64,000 bases of DNA from Ktedonobacter robiniae (GCF_016587375.1 NZ_BNJG01000003.1:1426001-1490000); one strand, 5' to 3'. Positions 43,809-53,957 are shown, counted from the first letter of the stretch. The notes: generated by a model from the letters alone, not told the origin. Translations and numbers: made by a program.

Positions 43809-44528
43809 CTATTTTAGCCATACGCTTAATGGACCAAGGGGCGTAAAGCCAGCGCGTAATGCAGTCTCCAGGCTCTCATCCTGCTCATATCCAACAATAG
43901 GAAGATCAGGATAGCAGGTAGCTATCATGCTGACCAATCCTTCCCAGTATTTTTCCGGCTCTTGCTCGGGGGTAAAGACGTTGGAGATGCCTACTACTCC
44001 GGTAGTTCTATTAGCAATCGCTCCTGCTACGATCTGCTTGGCTTTGTAAGCTGCGATAAAGCAGATGTCTGCATCATGCAAGAGTGTAGGGAGGAAGAGT
44101 TGATTTTGAGACAAAGATGTTTGGGACCATGCCTCTTCCCAGCGTAGCAGATCCTTCTCTGATGTGATTTGCCGCCATTGGAGATCAGTGTCTCTCGTCG
44201 AGGCGGTTTCTCCAGATATTTCTCTAAGAATCCATTGCGCTTGAAAGAGTTGCTCAAACCCAAAGGGGGCGAGATCCAGGATCGCGAAACTATCCTTTAC
44301 AGAAACACCGTATTCCCTTTTGGTAGTAAGAAACTCAGCAAGAGTGTTATGCTCAAGGTTAATGTTGGCTTTTGGTGTCAGCGTCACGAGATTGGGGTAA
44401 TAGATTGGCGTTTGTCGTTGGCAAACCCAGAAATCATCATGAAACTCCCCCAGGATATTATGAGACCGGCAGATAGTATCGCACCAGACGGCGTTATTAT
44501 ATGCAGCTAATTGAGTAAGTGATTGCAA
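43809..44528 (-). CDS. Hypothetical protein, possible GNAT-like fold
   Basis: 239 residues starting from a TTG codon with AAAGGGA 9 bases upstream. No catalytic motif stands out. The second half (DICFIAAYKAKQIVAGAIAN followed by TTGVVGISNVF) has the alternating beta-strand pattern of a GNAT-like fold but lacks the RxxGxG loop. YYPNLVTLTPKANI and EEAWSQTSLSQNQLF are other features. I do not recognise the family by name. It is separated from the MFS gene by about 40 bases and may be co-transcribed with neither. Confidence 0.6.
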   Translation of the reverse strand: MQSLTQLAAYNNAVWCDTICRSHNILGEFHDDFWVCQRQTPIYYPNLVTLTPKANINLEHNTLAEFLTTKREYGVSVKDSFAILDLAPFGFEQLFQAQWILREISGETASTRDTDLQWRQITSEKDLLRWEEAWSQTSLSQNQLFLPTLLHDADICFIAAYKAKQIVAGAIANRTTGVVGISNVFTPEQEPEKYWEGLVSMIATCYPDLPIVGYEQDESLETALRAGFTPLGPLSVWLK

Positions 44529-44568
44529 TTGTTCTATTCCCTTTTTCTTATGTATTCATCAAGTTATA

Positions 44569-45873
44569 TTATTGTATCCCATCGGTGATAGTAGCCCGTT
44601 TAGGTTGGTCCATCCCCTTGAGGCTGGGATTGAAGAGGAGAGAGATGGTTGAGAGCAGGTAGATGCCGCCGAAGATGAGGATTCCTGGTGTGATGCCGAG
44701 CCAGTCGACGAGGAAGCCCGCGATCAGGCCGCCGAGAGGCATGCCCAGGAAGGCCATGGCAGTGAGGGCGCCGAAGACGCGCGCCCGCAGTTCTGCCGGG
44801 ACTAACTCCTGCTCCATGGTGCTCAAGATGGGATTGATGGGACCGATTGCCACACCGCCTATGGCATAAGAGACAATGAGTATAGGCAGGGGCAGACCCA
44901 GGGCCAGGGCGAAGAAACGCAGAATTGTGGAAAAGCAGAAGCAGAGGCCGAAGGTGAGCCGCCTGGGGAGGCGATGACCAATGGCGGCGAAGAGGAGGGT
45001 TCCCGCGAAGGCCGCGCCTCCCCAGGCCGCGCTCAGCCAGCCAAGCGCAACCGGGCTTTCCAGTATCTTCTGCCCATAGCTTGGCAGCAGTACGCCGGAC
45101 ATTCCCTGGTCAAGCATGTTGGTAATCATGATGGTGATGGCGATGGCAAACATGACCGGTGTGCCGCGTAGAAATGTCAGCCCCTCTTTCAGATTTTGCA
45201 GATAGTTGCCCTGCTCTTGTCCCTGCTCACGCGGCTTTGCCTTGCTCGCGGGAATGCTCCAGGCAAGCAGGAGGGCCGAGAAGAAGAAGGTCGCGCCATC
45301 CACCCAGAGCAGGTTGCTGGTACCAATCACGAGGATCAATACTCCAGCCAGGGGTGCGCCAAAGAAGCCAGAGACACGGCTGACCCCATCATAGAGCGAG
45401 TTTGCACGCTCGGCAGGCATACGCGAGAGCTTGATCAGGTCTGGCAGGAGGGCATAGCGGGCCGAACTGCCCGGCGTCATAAGCAAGCCTGCCAGGAAGA
45501 CCAGGATCTGCAACTGCCAGAAGCTGAGGCCGATGGTCTCATAACACAGGGGAATGAGCATGACCGCGATGCCGCTAGCCACGTCCCCCAGGATGCTGAC
45601 GCGCTTGAAGCCAAGTTTATCAAGAAGCTGGCTACCGAAGAACGATGAGAGCACGACCGCGAGTGTTTCAAAGAAGGCCGTAATACCCGCTTTGGACGCG
45701 CTGCCCGTGGTCTGTAGGACCAGCCAGGGTATAGCGATAAACATCAATCTATCGCCGATAAGTGAGATCGTGTTGGCGAGAAAGAGCGCGTAGATGGGCA
45801 GCGAGCGTTTCTCTGGCAGCGCCGTGGCCTGCTCCGTTTGAAGATTCTTTTCCTGTTCCATGCTTGCTCCCAT
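44569..45873 (-). CDS. MFS transporter
   Basis: 434 residues with about 12 hydrophobic helices, a conserved loop 2-3 region LLDKLGFKRVSILGDVASG and the symmetric half beginning GNYLQNLKEGLTFLRG. It belongs to the MFS group of macrolide/enterobactin-type exporters, so drug or siderophore export is the best guess. GGAGG lies 7 bases before the ATG at 45873, and that element is part of the sigma factor's last codons (stop 45877), so the two genes are translationally coupled. Confidence 0.9.
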   Translation of the reverse strand: MGASMEQEKNLQTEQATALPEKRSLPIYALFLANTISLIGDRLMFIAIPWLVLQTTGSASKAGITAFFETLAVVLSSFFGSQLLDKLGFKRVSILGDVASGIAVMLIPLCYETIGLSFWQLQILVFLAGLLMTPGSSARYALLPDLIKLSRMPAERANSLYDGVSRVSGFFGAPLAGVLILVIGTSNLLWVDGATFFFSALLLAWSIPASKAKPREQGQEQGNYLQNLKEGLTFLRGTPVMFAIAITIMITNMLDQGMSGVLLPSYGQKILESPVALGWLSAAWGGAAFAGTLLFAAIGHRLPRRLTFGLCFCFSTILRFFALALGLPLPILIVSYAIGGVAIGPINPILSTMEQELVPAELRARVFGALTAMAFLGMPLGGLIAGFLVDWLGITPGILIFGGIYLLSTISLLFNPSLKGMDQPKRATITDGIQ

Positions 45874-45876
45874 TGC

Positions 45877-47058
45877 CTAACCTCCATAGATATTGAGCAC
45901 ATCGAAGCGCTCGCGGGTCGCAACGACCTCAATTTTGGCCGCGCTGGTAATGCTCTCGCAGGTGGCGACGAGGGCGGGTACGCCCTCGGCCTCAATGCTG
46001 CGAGGTGGCAGGAGGCGAATGCGTGGATAGCGGTGGCGGAAGGCCTGGACCTCTGGCAGGTCGAAGGCCAGGGTATCCATGCAGGTATGGCAGCGGGAGC
46101 CACAGTGATTACAAAGTAGATCAATGACGATGGCATTGCGTTGACGAATCCAGCTTGAGGTTTCGGCGGGTATGCCAAAGTTGAGAGGCACCTGGTTACC
46201 ACAATCAATGCAGGTAACGGAGCCTTCTCGTAGAGCGGTACGGTAATAGCCACTGGCCCATTTATCCAGGCGCGAGATCGCGGGCTTGAAGGTCTTGAAG
46301 CCCTCGAGGAACTTGATGCCGGTATTCCAGGACACATAGTCGTTCGCGCGCGGACAGCAGGCGGGACACTTTAAGTAGAGGTCGCCCTGTACCGGGTCGA
46401 GCTTGCCTAACAGGCGCTGTTGTCCACAGTGGTGACACCAGAGCGCGAGTTGGGTCCATTCGACGTTCTCATTGGGGGCATAAGCTTCCGTTTCCAGTTT
46501 AAATTCGTCGGTCAGGACGCGGCGCAGGGCCAGGGTTCCGCGCTTGAGGCGCATGGAGGCGGTATGAATATTGACACCCATCAGGCTGGCGACCTCGGAG
46601 AGCGATGACTCGCGCACATAGCGCTCAAGGAGCGAGGTACGGGTCTCGGGTGGAAGCAGGTCCATGGCGCGGTCCAGCAGTTCGGCCAGCTCTTTGCGCT
46701 CCAGCTCGACCTCCATGTCAAAGTCATCGGCCAGCGTCTCTTCAAGGATGTTCAGGCTCTCATCTGGCTCTGTTTGTAGATGAAGGCTTTGCTCCTGCTG
46801 GCGTCCCTGCTGGCGTGCCCAGCGCAGGTAGACGTTGCGCGCGATCCCTGACAGCCACGCAGAAATCTTCTCTGGCTCACGCAGGCCCTCTAGATGTTTC
46901 CAGGCCTCTAGCAATGTCTCCTGTACCAGGTCTTCCGCCACGTGTGCGTCTCCGGTCAGGCGGGTGCAGAGGCGCAGCAGGCGCGGCCTCTCGCTGCTAA
47001 GGATAGTTTCTATATTTTGTATCGCTTTATGGTGTATAGCTTCGTCCATATTCTCCAT
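45877..47058 (-). CDS. ECF sigma factor with C-terminal zinc-binding extension
   Basis: 393 residues. Region 2 is LTGDAHVAEDLVQETLLEAW and WLSGIARNVYLRWARQQ, and region 4 is LPPETRTSLLERYVRESSLS with the HTH EVASLMGVNIHTASMRLKRG. The 200-residue tail that follows is unusual: it carries cysteine pairs CHHC, CPAC, CIDC, CNHC and a CHTC, probably two or three zinc sites. No anti-sigma gene is adjacent. The tail may therefore act as a built-in sensor or inhibitor. The ATG at 47058 has AGAGGG 8 bases upstream and is preferred over 47088. Directly linked to the MFS exporter, which is a likely target. Confidence 0.88.
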   Translation of the reverse strand: MENMDEAIHHKAIQNIETILSSERPRLLRLCTRLTGDAHVAEDLVQETLLEAWKHLEGLREPEKISAWLSGIARNVYLRWARQQGRQQEQSLHLQTEPDESLNILEETLADDFDMEVELERKELAELLDRAMDLLPPETRTSLLERYVRESSLSEVASLMGVNIHTASMRLKRGTLALRRVLTDEFKLETEAYAPNENVEWTQLALWCHHCGQQRLLGKLDPVQGDLYLKCPACCPRANDYVSWNTGIKFLEGFKTFKPAISRLDKWASGYYRTALREGSVTCIDCGNQVPLNFGIPAETSSWIRQRNAIVIDLLCNHCGSRCHTCMDTLAFDLPEVQAFRHRYPRIRLLPPRSIEAEGVPALVATCESITSAAKIEVVATRERFDVLNIYGG

Positions 47059-47289
47059 CGGTGCGTCCCTCTCGAAGTAGTCTATCATGTCTATTACTTC
47101 TATGTCGCGATTTAGGGGCGCGATTTAACGCAAAATTTGACTGAATTTTGTATTTTCTCAGAATTTCTCTGTAGTATCAAAAAAAATGATGGGTGCAATC
47201 GAAAGCTATTGCTAACGCCTGGGCTTGTAGGTGTGTTAGAGTAGGGATAGGTTAGTTTGCATATTTTGAGAGATAAGGATGAAAGTGTT

Positions 47290-47775
47290 ATGAATACAAA
47301 TCGTGCTCAGTTAATTGCTACTCTGGAGCAGACGCATGGGGTGTTGGCGGAATTGACGGCGAGCTTAAGCGATGGGGCGCTGGACTTTCGCCCAGGCGCG
47401 GAGGAGTGGAGCACGCGTGAGATCCTGGCTCACCTGGTAGACGACGAGATGTTTGTCATGCGCACGCGTGTGGAGCGTATGGTCAAAGAGGAACATCCTA
47501 CGCTTGCTGATAATGATGAGAAGAAGTGGCATAGCCATCGCAACACCTCACGTGATGCCGTGAGCGAGTTATTACACGACTTCGCTATTCAGCGTGCGGC
47601 CAGCCTGAACATCCTGACCTTCCTGAGCGAGGAGGATTGGGCGCGTACAGGCTTCCACCCTGGCTACGGCGATTTCACCGTTGAGAAGTGGCTTGAGCAT
47701 TGGGCCGAGCACGATCTCGTCCACATTCGCCAGATCGAGCAGAATAACGCCGCATATACAGCCAGCCAGCGGTAG
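47290..47775 (+). CDS. DinB-family protein
   Basis: 161 residues, a four-helix DinB/YfiT-like metalloprotein. The first metal histidine is in REILAHLVDDEMFVM and the others are in EHWAEHDLVHIRQIEQ (H-x3-H). In some bacteria related proteins transfer bacillithiol or mycothiol to electrophiles; many are uncharacterised. AAGGATG upstream supports the ATG at 47290 over 47257. It is convergent with the membrane protein gene at 47924, with a hairpin between. Confidence 0.87.
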   Translation: MNTNRAQLIATLEQTHGVLAELTASLSDGALDFRPGAEEWSTREILAHLVDDEMFVMRTRVERMVKEEHPTLADNDEKKWHSHRNTSRDAVSELLHDFAIQRAASLNILTFLSEEDWARTGFHPGYGDFTVEKWLEHWAEHDLVHIRQIEQNNAAYTASQR

Positions 47776-47782
47776 CACGTCC

Positions 47783-47805
47783 GCTACTGGCGTACGCGGC
47801 TACTG
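47783..47805 (+). repeat. Dispersed 23-base repeat, family 1
   Basis: Exact copy of the sequence at 12125-12147, lying 8 bases after the DinB stop codon and before a strong hairpin. Confidence 0.8.
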
Positions 47806-47812
47806 TTGGTTG

Positions 47813-47848
47813 GCCTGGGAAGTCATCGCACGCGATGACTTCCCAGGC
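47813..47848. terminator. Hairpin between convergent genes
   Basis: GCCTGGGAAGTCATCGC and its complement pair perfectly around ACG-like loop bases. Located between the DinB gene and the membrane-protein gene on the opposite strand. Confidence 0.6.
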
Positions 47849-47923
47849 TCTTACGTGGCAATTTGTCCGGACAAAATTTCCCTGTGAAAGTCTTTGGGCG
47901 CGTGCGATATGGGAGGTCAGCAA

Positions 47924-48760
47924 TTACCGTTGGGGTGGGAAGAGGTGGTTAAAGGGCCAGAGGCTGCTCAGGACGGTGAGTGGCGAGATGGAGGCGTTCA
48001 TGCTGGCTGGTAACTGGTGCCTGGTTGGCCTGGTGGGCTGGGAGTGCCAGAAGATGGCGCCAATGCCAACGAATACAAGCAGGATCTCGATGGTCAGGAG
48101 CAGCCATTCATCTCTCAGGCGGGCTTGAAAATTGCGCTTGAAGAGAATCTCGGCAAGCAAGAGGAGCAGGCAGAGCAGGCCGTAAGTGCTGAGATAGAGG
48201 CGATGCCGCGCAGGTGGGCTGTGGTGAAAGAGGCTACAATGGGCGATGAAGACGCTGATCGCCAGCAGGGCAAAGGGGATGGGCGGTGAATTGTCGTGCC
48301 ACCACATGGTGTTAATGAGGAGCAAGGAGATAGCCCCTTGAGCCAGGAGCGCGGGATGCAGCGGCTCAAACGCCGTACAGGCGTGTAAGATTCTACCGAA
48401 GCTGAATGTTCCTGGCTGGTCGCTAGGCAGTTCGGCGAGTTTAAAGCCAAAGGTGAAGGTGAGGAGCCAGATGAGGCCGAAGAGCAGCCAGATGAGCAGG
48501 ATCTGGAAGAAATAGGGGACATCGGGCACGTGGCAGATGAGCGCGTCACTATTGCTAATCCTGGTTGAGGGACAAAGCAGACCATCCCAGGTCAGCATGC
48601 CCACAACAATGGCAAACGTACAGAGAAACGCGGCCAGGAGCCACCAGCGCGGGTACCAACCAGCATACTGGCGAATAATGCCTCTCAAGGACTCAGATGA
48701 TGGCTCTTCACGCTGAGTTTGAGCTGTCGTCGGGGTGGGCGTAGGTGTAGGTTCTGGCAT
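47924..48760 (-). CDS. Membrane protein, last gene of the tubulin-like cluster
   Basis: 278 residues. A Thr/Pro-rich N-terminus (EPTPTPTPTT) is followed by about six hydrophobic segments. Near the first helix lie YAGWYPRWWLLAAFLCTFAI and later PDVPYFFQILLIWLLFGLIW. The ATG at 48760 overlaps the end of the upstream gene by 53 bases and has CGGAGG six bases before it, which points to translational coupling. No family is recognised. It is probably the membrane partner of the 840-residue protein or of the tubulin-like protein, which is inferred from gene order. Confidence 0.7.
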   Translation of the reverse strand: MPEPTPTPTPTTAQTQREEPSSESLRGIIRQYAGWYPRWWLLAAFLCTFAIVVGMLTWDGLLCPSTRISNSDALICHVPDVPYFFQILLIWLLFGLIWLLTFTFGFKLAELPSDQPGTFSFGRILHACTAFEPLHPALLAQGAISLLLINTMWWHDNSPPIPFALLAISVFIAHCSLFHHSPPARHRLYLSTYGLLCLLLLLAEILFKRNFQARLRDEWLLLTIEILLVFVGIGAIFWHSQPTRPTRHQLPASMNASISPLTVLSSLWPFNHLFPPQR

Positions 48761-51230
48761 AGCTTTCCTCCGTTGTAAGCAAGTTGCCGCGACTAAAGGT
48801 GGCGATAATGAGCCAGGGATGTGCTTCGGGCAGGTATACAGGGTAGGCATCGTCAGGGATATGGAGCACATTCCGTTGTAGCTCTCTTTCACGTCCACAC
48901 ACAAAGGTCATGCTCTGCTCAGACATGCCCGGTCCCGGCTGGTAGAGTAGCTTACGTGCCTGCGTGAAGGCTTCGCGCCAGGCATCATCCTTCGTAAGAG
49001 CCGGACCGAGTTCCGTCATCTCGCCGGAGCAGTATGGTTGTACAGTCTCCCGGGCGAAGGCTATGAGCTGGCGGCGCAGGTTATCCTGGTTGCTGGTAGG
49101 CAGGCTCTGGCCTGTCGCTGTAAGCGTGCGCAAGAAGTGTTGCTGGATGGCTGGCAGGGTCTGATGCCAGGGCTGTACGGGGGCGAGCGTGCGCATCTTA
49201 TTAACTTGCTCGACGATCTCCTCAAATGTATTCCTCGACCCATGTTGCAAGAGCTCCCCATTGACTACAAGCACGTCGCGCGATCCAGCAGGGCTGTTGT
49301 AGAGCTCCTGCTGAAGGCGCTCGGCCTGCTCGCTAAACTGGTCGCGTAGAGTTACAAAGCATGGGGCCAGGTCATGCAGACGCTCACGTAGATCGTGGAC
49401 GTTTTCCTGTAGCTCCTGTATGAGCTTTGCGCGAAGTTCGTCCTCGCGAAGCTCGCAGCGGTGGATATACGCCAGGCGATGGAAGCTTAGCAGGTCGGAT
49501 CGGGCGACTCGCACGGCCTGCTGGCGCTGATAATGAAAGAGCCCATGCGCGAGAAATGTGGTTGTGCTCACGCCTGCTATGATGTTCGCTAATATGCTTA
49601 TGGGATATAGGAGAGGCAGAGTGATGAGTACGGCAATGAGAAAAGGGAGTGCGATCAAGGCCTGGGCCGCTGGAGAAGGTACGCGAGCCTCACGCCGAGT
49701 GAGACGCTTCCCCAGGCGTTGAGCGATTTCTGCCTCTTCAGCGCTCAGGTCTGGGGAAGGCTGTTTGTCTGCTTGAGGTGGCTTTTCAGGAGCGGTCGGC
49801 GTGGCTTGAGGGAGGCCAGCGCGTGCTGCAAATGTGCGCATGATCTCGTTATAGCCTCGTTGATGGCGGCTCTGCCAGGCGAGGCAGCGCCTTTCGAGTT
49901 GTGCCGCCTGCGAGGTAAACTCGTCGATATAGAGCATGGCGAGATGTAGCCCGGTTTCATCAACCTGGCTGGTGTCTGTAATGATCTGCTGAAGCCTTGT
50001 GGTGATGAGTGTAGACATGGCCTGCCAGGCGAGCGTGGCGCTAGCATTCCATGCCTTATAGCGCTCAGGAGCCTTCTTTGCGCGACACGTGACCAGCTCA
50101 CTCCAGTTCATAGCCGCTCCAGGCTGGTGAGTGAAGGCGTGCTGTACTGCTTCGGGCCAGAAGCGGGCGAAGAGCGCCTGCGCTTGCTCTGAAAGCTGGC
50201 TGTGTAGCCGAGCTGTGTCTTCAGCGTTTGGTAGCTGAGATGGAGGCGTGGAGCGGAGCCCATCCAGGCTGGGGGCGAGGTGCTCTGGATGCTGGCGCGG
50301 ATACATGCTCCAATGGAAGCCGCGTTTGATATTGGTGAGGGGACGCTCCTGGCTGTCCTCCAGCCAGTGGGTAAGCGTCTGGGCGAAGCCACGCGCTCCG
50401 GCCCGTAGCTCTTCCTGCCTGCTTGTCGCGATAGGCGTTTCCTGGAGACCGCGCCGCCATTGCTCAAGGAGGTCTCTACCAAGGCGTAGCGCACAGTAGT
50501 CTTGAATGGCCTCTTGGGGAGAGAGCACCAGGCTGGTGCTAAGGCTACCCACAACAATTGGCGTGGCCGGACTGGTGCCACCACGAATCATTTCCATGAA
50601 GAATGGTTCGGTCGTGATACTGGTGAGTAGCAGGGTAAAGAGCGCCTCCGCCATGGCATAGCAGGTCTCGTCCTCCGAGAGAAAGGCCTGCTGTGGCTGG
50701 AGTGAGTTCCCTTGATAGAGATAGCAGAAGTGAGTTGGGAGCGCAAGCTTCAGAGGTGCTTCTAACTGGTTACTCTGCTGGGTGCGGAGCATAGAGCAGA
50801 TGAACGAATGGTTATTGGCGCGTTGTAGTTGAGCCTGTAGGGCTTGCTGAACCTGGGCGAGAGGGCTGCGCGTGGGATCTCCAACGATATAAATTTGCGC
50901 GCGAGGATCAGGTACAGGATAGCCCGCGCGTGTAATTCCCGTGATGAGCTGGTTGGATTGGAGCTCTTGCAAGGTCTGTGTGACCAGGAGTTCAAAAGGT
51001 CTGGTTTCTGCTGTGGATATTTGCGCCTGCTCAAGTGGGTGGGTCAGGGAGAGCTGGGTTGTCGTGCGTTTCTGTGTGTCGAGCTGAAGCAGGGCCATAC
51101 CCTGGCAGAGAACGCTGTCCGGTTTTGTCCGTTGGAGGAGCAACATGAACTGTGCGCAAATATGCTCCCCCGTCTCATCGACGAAGATGACCAGTCCCGG
51201 GCGAAAACGGAGATAAATAGGCGCGCGCAT
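48708..51230 (-). CDS. Large protein of unknown function with a membrane hairpin
   Basis: 840 residues. The N-terminus is beta-rich and compact (MRAPIYLRFRPGLVIFVDET). The middle (about 330-480) is helical. Two adjacent hydrophobic stretches at about 525-545 and 550-570 (AALIALPFLIAVLITLPLL and NIIAGVSTTTFLAHGLF-like) would make a membrane hairpin. Then comes a charged region with coiled-coil character (RAKLIQELQENVHDLRERLHD, QFSEQAERLQQEL). AAAGGAGGGAGACC precedes the ATG and the gene starts 15 bases after the tubulin-like stop. I cannot assign a family. It may be a filament-binding membrane adaptor of the tubulin-like protein. Confidence 0.65.
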   Translation of the reverse strand: MRAPIYLRFRPGLVIFVDETGEHICAQFMLLLQRTKPDSVLCQGMALLQLDTQKRTTTQLSLTHPLEQAQISTAETRPFELLVTQTLQELQSNQLITGITRAGYPVPDPRAQIYIVGDPTRSPLAQVQQALQAQLQRANNHSFICSMLRTQQSNQLEAPLKLALPTHFCYLYQGNSLQPQQAFLSEDETCYAMAEALFTLLLTSITTEPFFMEMIRGGTSPATPIVVGSLSTSLVLSPQEAIQDYCALRLGRDLLEQWRRGLQETPIATSRQEELRAGARGFAQTLTHWLEDSQERPLTNIKRGFHWSMYPRQHPEHLAPSLDGLRSTPPSQLPNAEDTARLHSQLSEQAQALFARFWPEAVQHAFTHQPGAAMNWSELVTCRAKKAPERYKAWNASATLAWQAMSTLITTRLQQIITDTSQVDETGLHLAMLYIDEFTSQAAQLERRCLAWQSRHQRGYNEIMRTFAARAGLPQATPTAPEKPPQADKQPSPDLSAEEAEIAQRLGKRLTRREARVPSPAAQALIALPFLIAVLITLPLLYPISILANIIAGVSTTTFLAHGLFHYQRQQAVRVARSDLLSFHRLAYIHRCELREDELRAKLIQELQENVHDLRERLHDLAPCFVTLRDQFSEQAERLQQELYNSPAGSRDVLVVNGELLQHGSRNTFEEIVEQVNKMRTLAPVQPWHQTLPAIQQHFLRTLTATGQSLPTSNQDNLRRQLIAFARETVQPYCSGEMTELGPALTKDDAWREAFTQARKLLYQPGPGMSEQSMTFVCGRERELQRNVLHIPDDAYPVYLPEAHPWLIIATFSRGNLLTTEESYARTYTYAHPDDSSNSA

Positions 51231-51245
51231 GGTCTCCCTCCTTTC

Positions 51246-53932
51246 TCAAGATTCAGCAGGCTTCTGAGCGCTTGTTGGCGACGTTGGTTGTGTCACCGGA
51301 GTCGAGGAGCGGCGGATGACCATCTCGGGCAGGGGAAGAGCATAGCCAAGCGCGTTCCTATCTGTAACCAGGCGCTCAGCCTCACCTGAACTATGGACCG
51401 GCATCAGACCCGTGCCATGGCCCTCCTCCCAGGCGCGCTGGAAATGCTGGTAGCATTCCATGGCGCTATTGTGTTCCAGATAGAAGTCGCGTACCGTGCT
51501 GAGGCTCAGTGCGTGCAGGCCATAGCTGACTTGCAGGCTATGCGGATCATGCATGACGTTGACCAGCGGGGTCTGCCCATGACTGGCGAAGGCGCTCATA
51601 TGTTGTAGGGCCTGCTTGAAGAGGGCCTCCTGACTGCCATCGCGCCAGGCCAGGCCCATAAAGAGTGAGCTATCCAGCGTGGAGGGGCCCTCCGGCCAGA
51701 GTTCGGCCTCAAAGGTCACCAGGCTAGAGAGCAGGCCATAGATGTGCTCCAGGTGCGCGATGAAGTAGCCGCTGATCTGCTCGCCACGCGTCTGCCCGTT
51801 ATACGCTGGTGGCGTAGCCTTATCCAGGAGCTCAAAGAGATTCATATCCGCGAAGCGTTTCGTGTAGTACTCGCGAAAGAAATCGACCACGCGATCCGCC
51901 AATCGGGCGGCGATATAGCGCTCAATGGAGAGCGTATTGCTGCCGGGAGCGCTGGTCGTGCGCGCAAGAAACTCGGTACAGGGCTTGATGAAGTCCTGGT
52001 AGTTAATGGCCTGCTGCTCATCTTCCAGCGACATGTCTCCAGCCGTGGACCAGCGATAGAGGCGCTCCACGGCGATGTTGTGCTCATTGAGTGTACGCAG
52101 CGTGCTCAAGTCAAAGAGATGGCGCTGGTGAGGGTGAGGGTTTTCTAGCTTGCCATACCAGGCCATGCTGGCCTGGCCCTTCAGACGCAGCTCACGCGCC
52201 CGCTCGGTGGTGCTGGCGCTCTGAAACCAGGAGAGCGATTGATTAAGGGCCTCACGCACGCGTTCATTGAGATCATGCAGGAGATGCTCTAGCAGATGGT
52301 AGCGCGTAGCCAGGGCATGACGGCGCAGGCGCTCATTGTAAGCCTCAGCCAGGGCACTGGCATAGTCGCGTGTGACGCGGCGCAGGGCGCCAGGCAGGTG
52401 AGGCTGGTGCACAAGTCGTTCTTCAAGCTCATAGGGGCGCATGGGGACCCTGGGCGGCTCTCCCTCCTGCAAGCGCTCAAACATAAAGCGATACTCCTGC
52501 TGGAGAGAACGCAGATGCTGCACGCGCCGGTTAAAAAGGCTTGTCTGACCCGTATCATTCTCCTCAAAGGTGTCGACGCCTTCAATATGTCGATGCTCTT
52601 CACGGGCCTTCAAGTCAATGACCTCTTGCATACGCGCCTCGGTGTTGCGCTCGAAGCGCTCTAGTTTCGCCCAGAGGAGATCGAGATGGGCCTGCGAGGC
52701 CTCCTCGAAATCGCTGCTGCGGAAGACGCCCAGGCGCACGGCGAAGGGATTACTCTCGTCGGCCTCGATGCGCCCCACGCCATTCCATTCCTTGCTCCAG
52801 GCCCGCCGCTCGTTCTCGCCCGCCTCTCTCGTGGCAGGTTGATAACTGGCGAGGAGAGGAAGCAGGTAGGAGGCCGAGATCTGGGCGAAGGCTTGAGCCG
52901 TTTCGGAGGCAGGGAAGCATACCTCAAGCGGACAGGTCGTGCCAAAAAGCGTGGGCAGGCCACGGTCATCCGTCGAACCAAGGGTGCGACGATCCAGCCA
53001 CTTTGAATGCTCCAGGAAACCAACTCCAGCCGCGTTCGTTGTCCGTTGAAAGAGATCCATGCCGACTATGCGCGCCGTATCGATGCTATCGTTCATAGAG
53101 GCATTGCCGATCAGATAGATCTCGTTGGCGATAGGGTCGTTGGTCAGGCGGTGCATACGGTTACGCATATATTTCTGATACTCACCAGTGGGGGTAGTGG
53201 CGGCGGCGCGACTATAGGCCAGTACCTCTAGCAGGCAGGCGGTGGCATTGCTCTTGCGCCAGCGCAGGTCATTGGCGGTCGCGCCATTTATGGCCTCGGG
53301 AAGCATACAGAAGACATTGATGCGCTGCTTATACTGGTGGTGCGTCAGAATCTCGCGAATCATGACGGCGATATCTACCAGGATGCCGCTACCGGTGCCG
53401 CCGCCGAGGAAGGCGACAATATTGGCCTGCACGCCCACAGTCTTAGAGATATTCTGCTCGCTGCCCAGGCGCGCCACAGCCACCAGGGCATGCTCCAGCA
53501 CCTCATGAATATATTGATAATTGAAGCAGGCCGCGACATGACCGTTGTTGCGGATGCCTCCTGCGCCATTGGTAAAGTATTGTGGTATGCGCTGCTGGAT
53601 AAAGGTATGCTGGTCACTGGCATCGATGCGCGTAGCGCTGGAGATGCCAATGGGGACCGAGATGTGCAGGGGAAATTCCAGGAAGACATTGTTGTGCTGG
53701 TGGCGAAACTCGACCAGGGGGCCGGAGGATCGTCGGTATCGATGTAGACCAGGGCCACGCGCTGCTGATCGCCTGGCTTGAGGACTCGCATATGCCGCAT
53801 CAATTCGAGACCGGCCAGGGCCGAGGTGCTCCCAAGAAGCACCACCAGGTTAGGTGTTAGGACGCGTGATGCCGCGACCGTCGCCGGAAGTTCAGACTCT
53901 AAACGGATCTCATCTTCATGCATGCTGGCCAT
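51246..53932 (-). CDS. Tubulin/FtsZ-like GTPase (Tubulin_2 type), frameshifted
   Basis: Two open frames join into one protein of about 895 residues if a single base is added to the G5 run at 53717-53721 (plus strand). Part 1, from the ATG at 53932, contains NLVVLLGSTSALAGLELM and ALVYIDTDDPPAP, like the T1 region of tubulins. Part 2 continues LVEFRHQHNNVFLEFPLHIS, then GAGGIRNNGHVAA and the tubulin signature FLGGGTGSGILVDIA at about residues 175-187. A long helical C-terminal region follows. This is not FtsZ (about 380 residues) but fits the large Tubulin_2 domain family. Without the extra base the product is truncated near residue 105. Neighbours are a vWA surface protein and membrane proteins. 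Confidence 0.8.
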
Positions 53933-53957
53933 ACAAGTCTCTTTCTAGTGGGCCGAC

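Noticed and set aside
53375..53932. Stand-alone 185-residue protein upstream of the tubulin-like gene
   Set aside because: After residue 72 it becomes low-complexity out-of-frame sequence; the N-terminal part belongs to the tubulin-like gene via a one-base frameshift.
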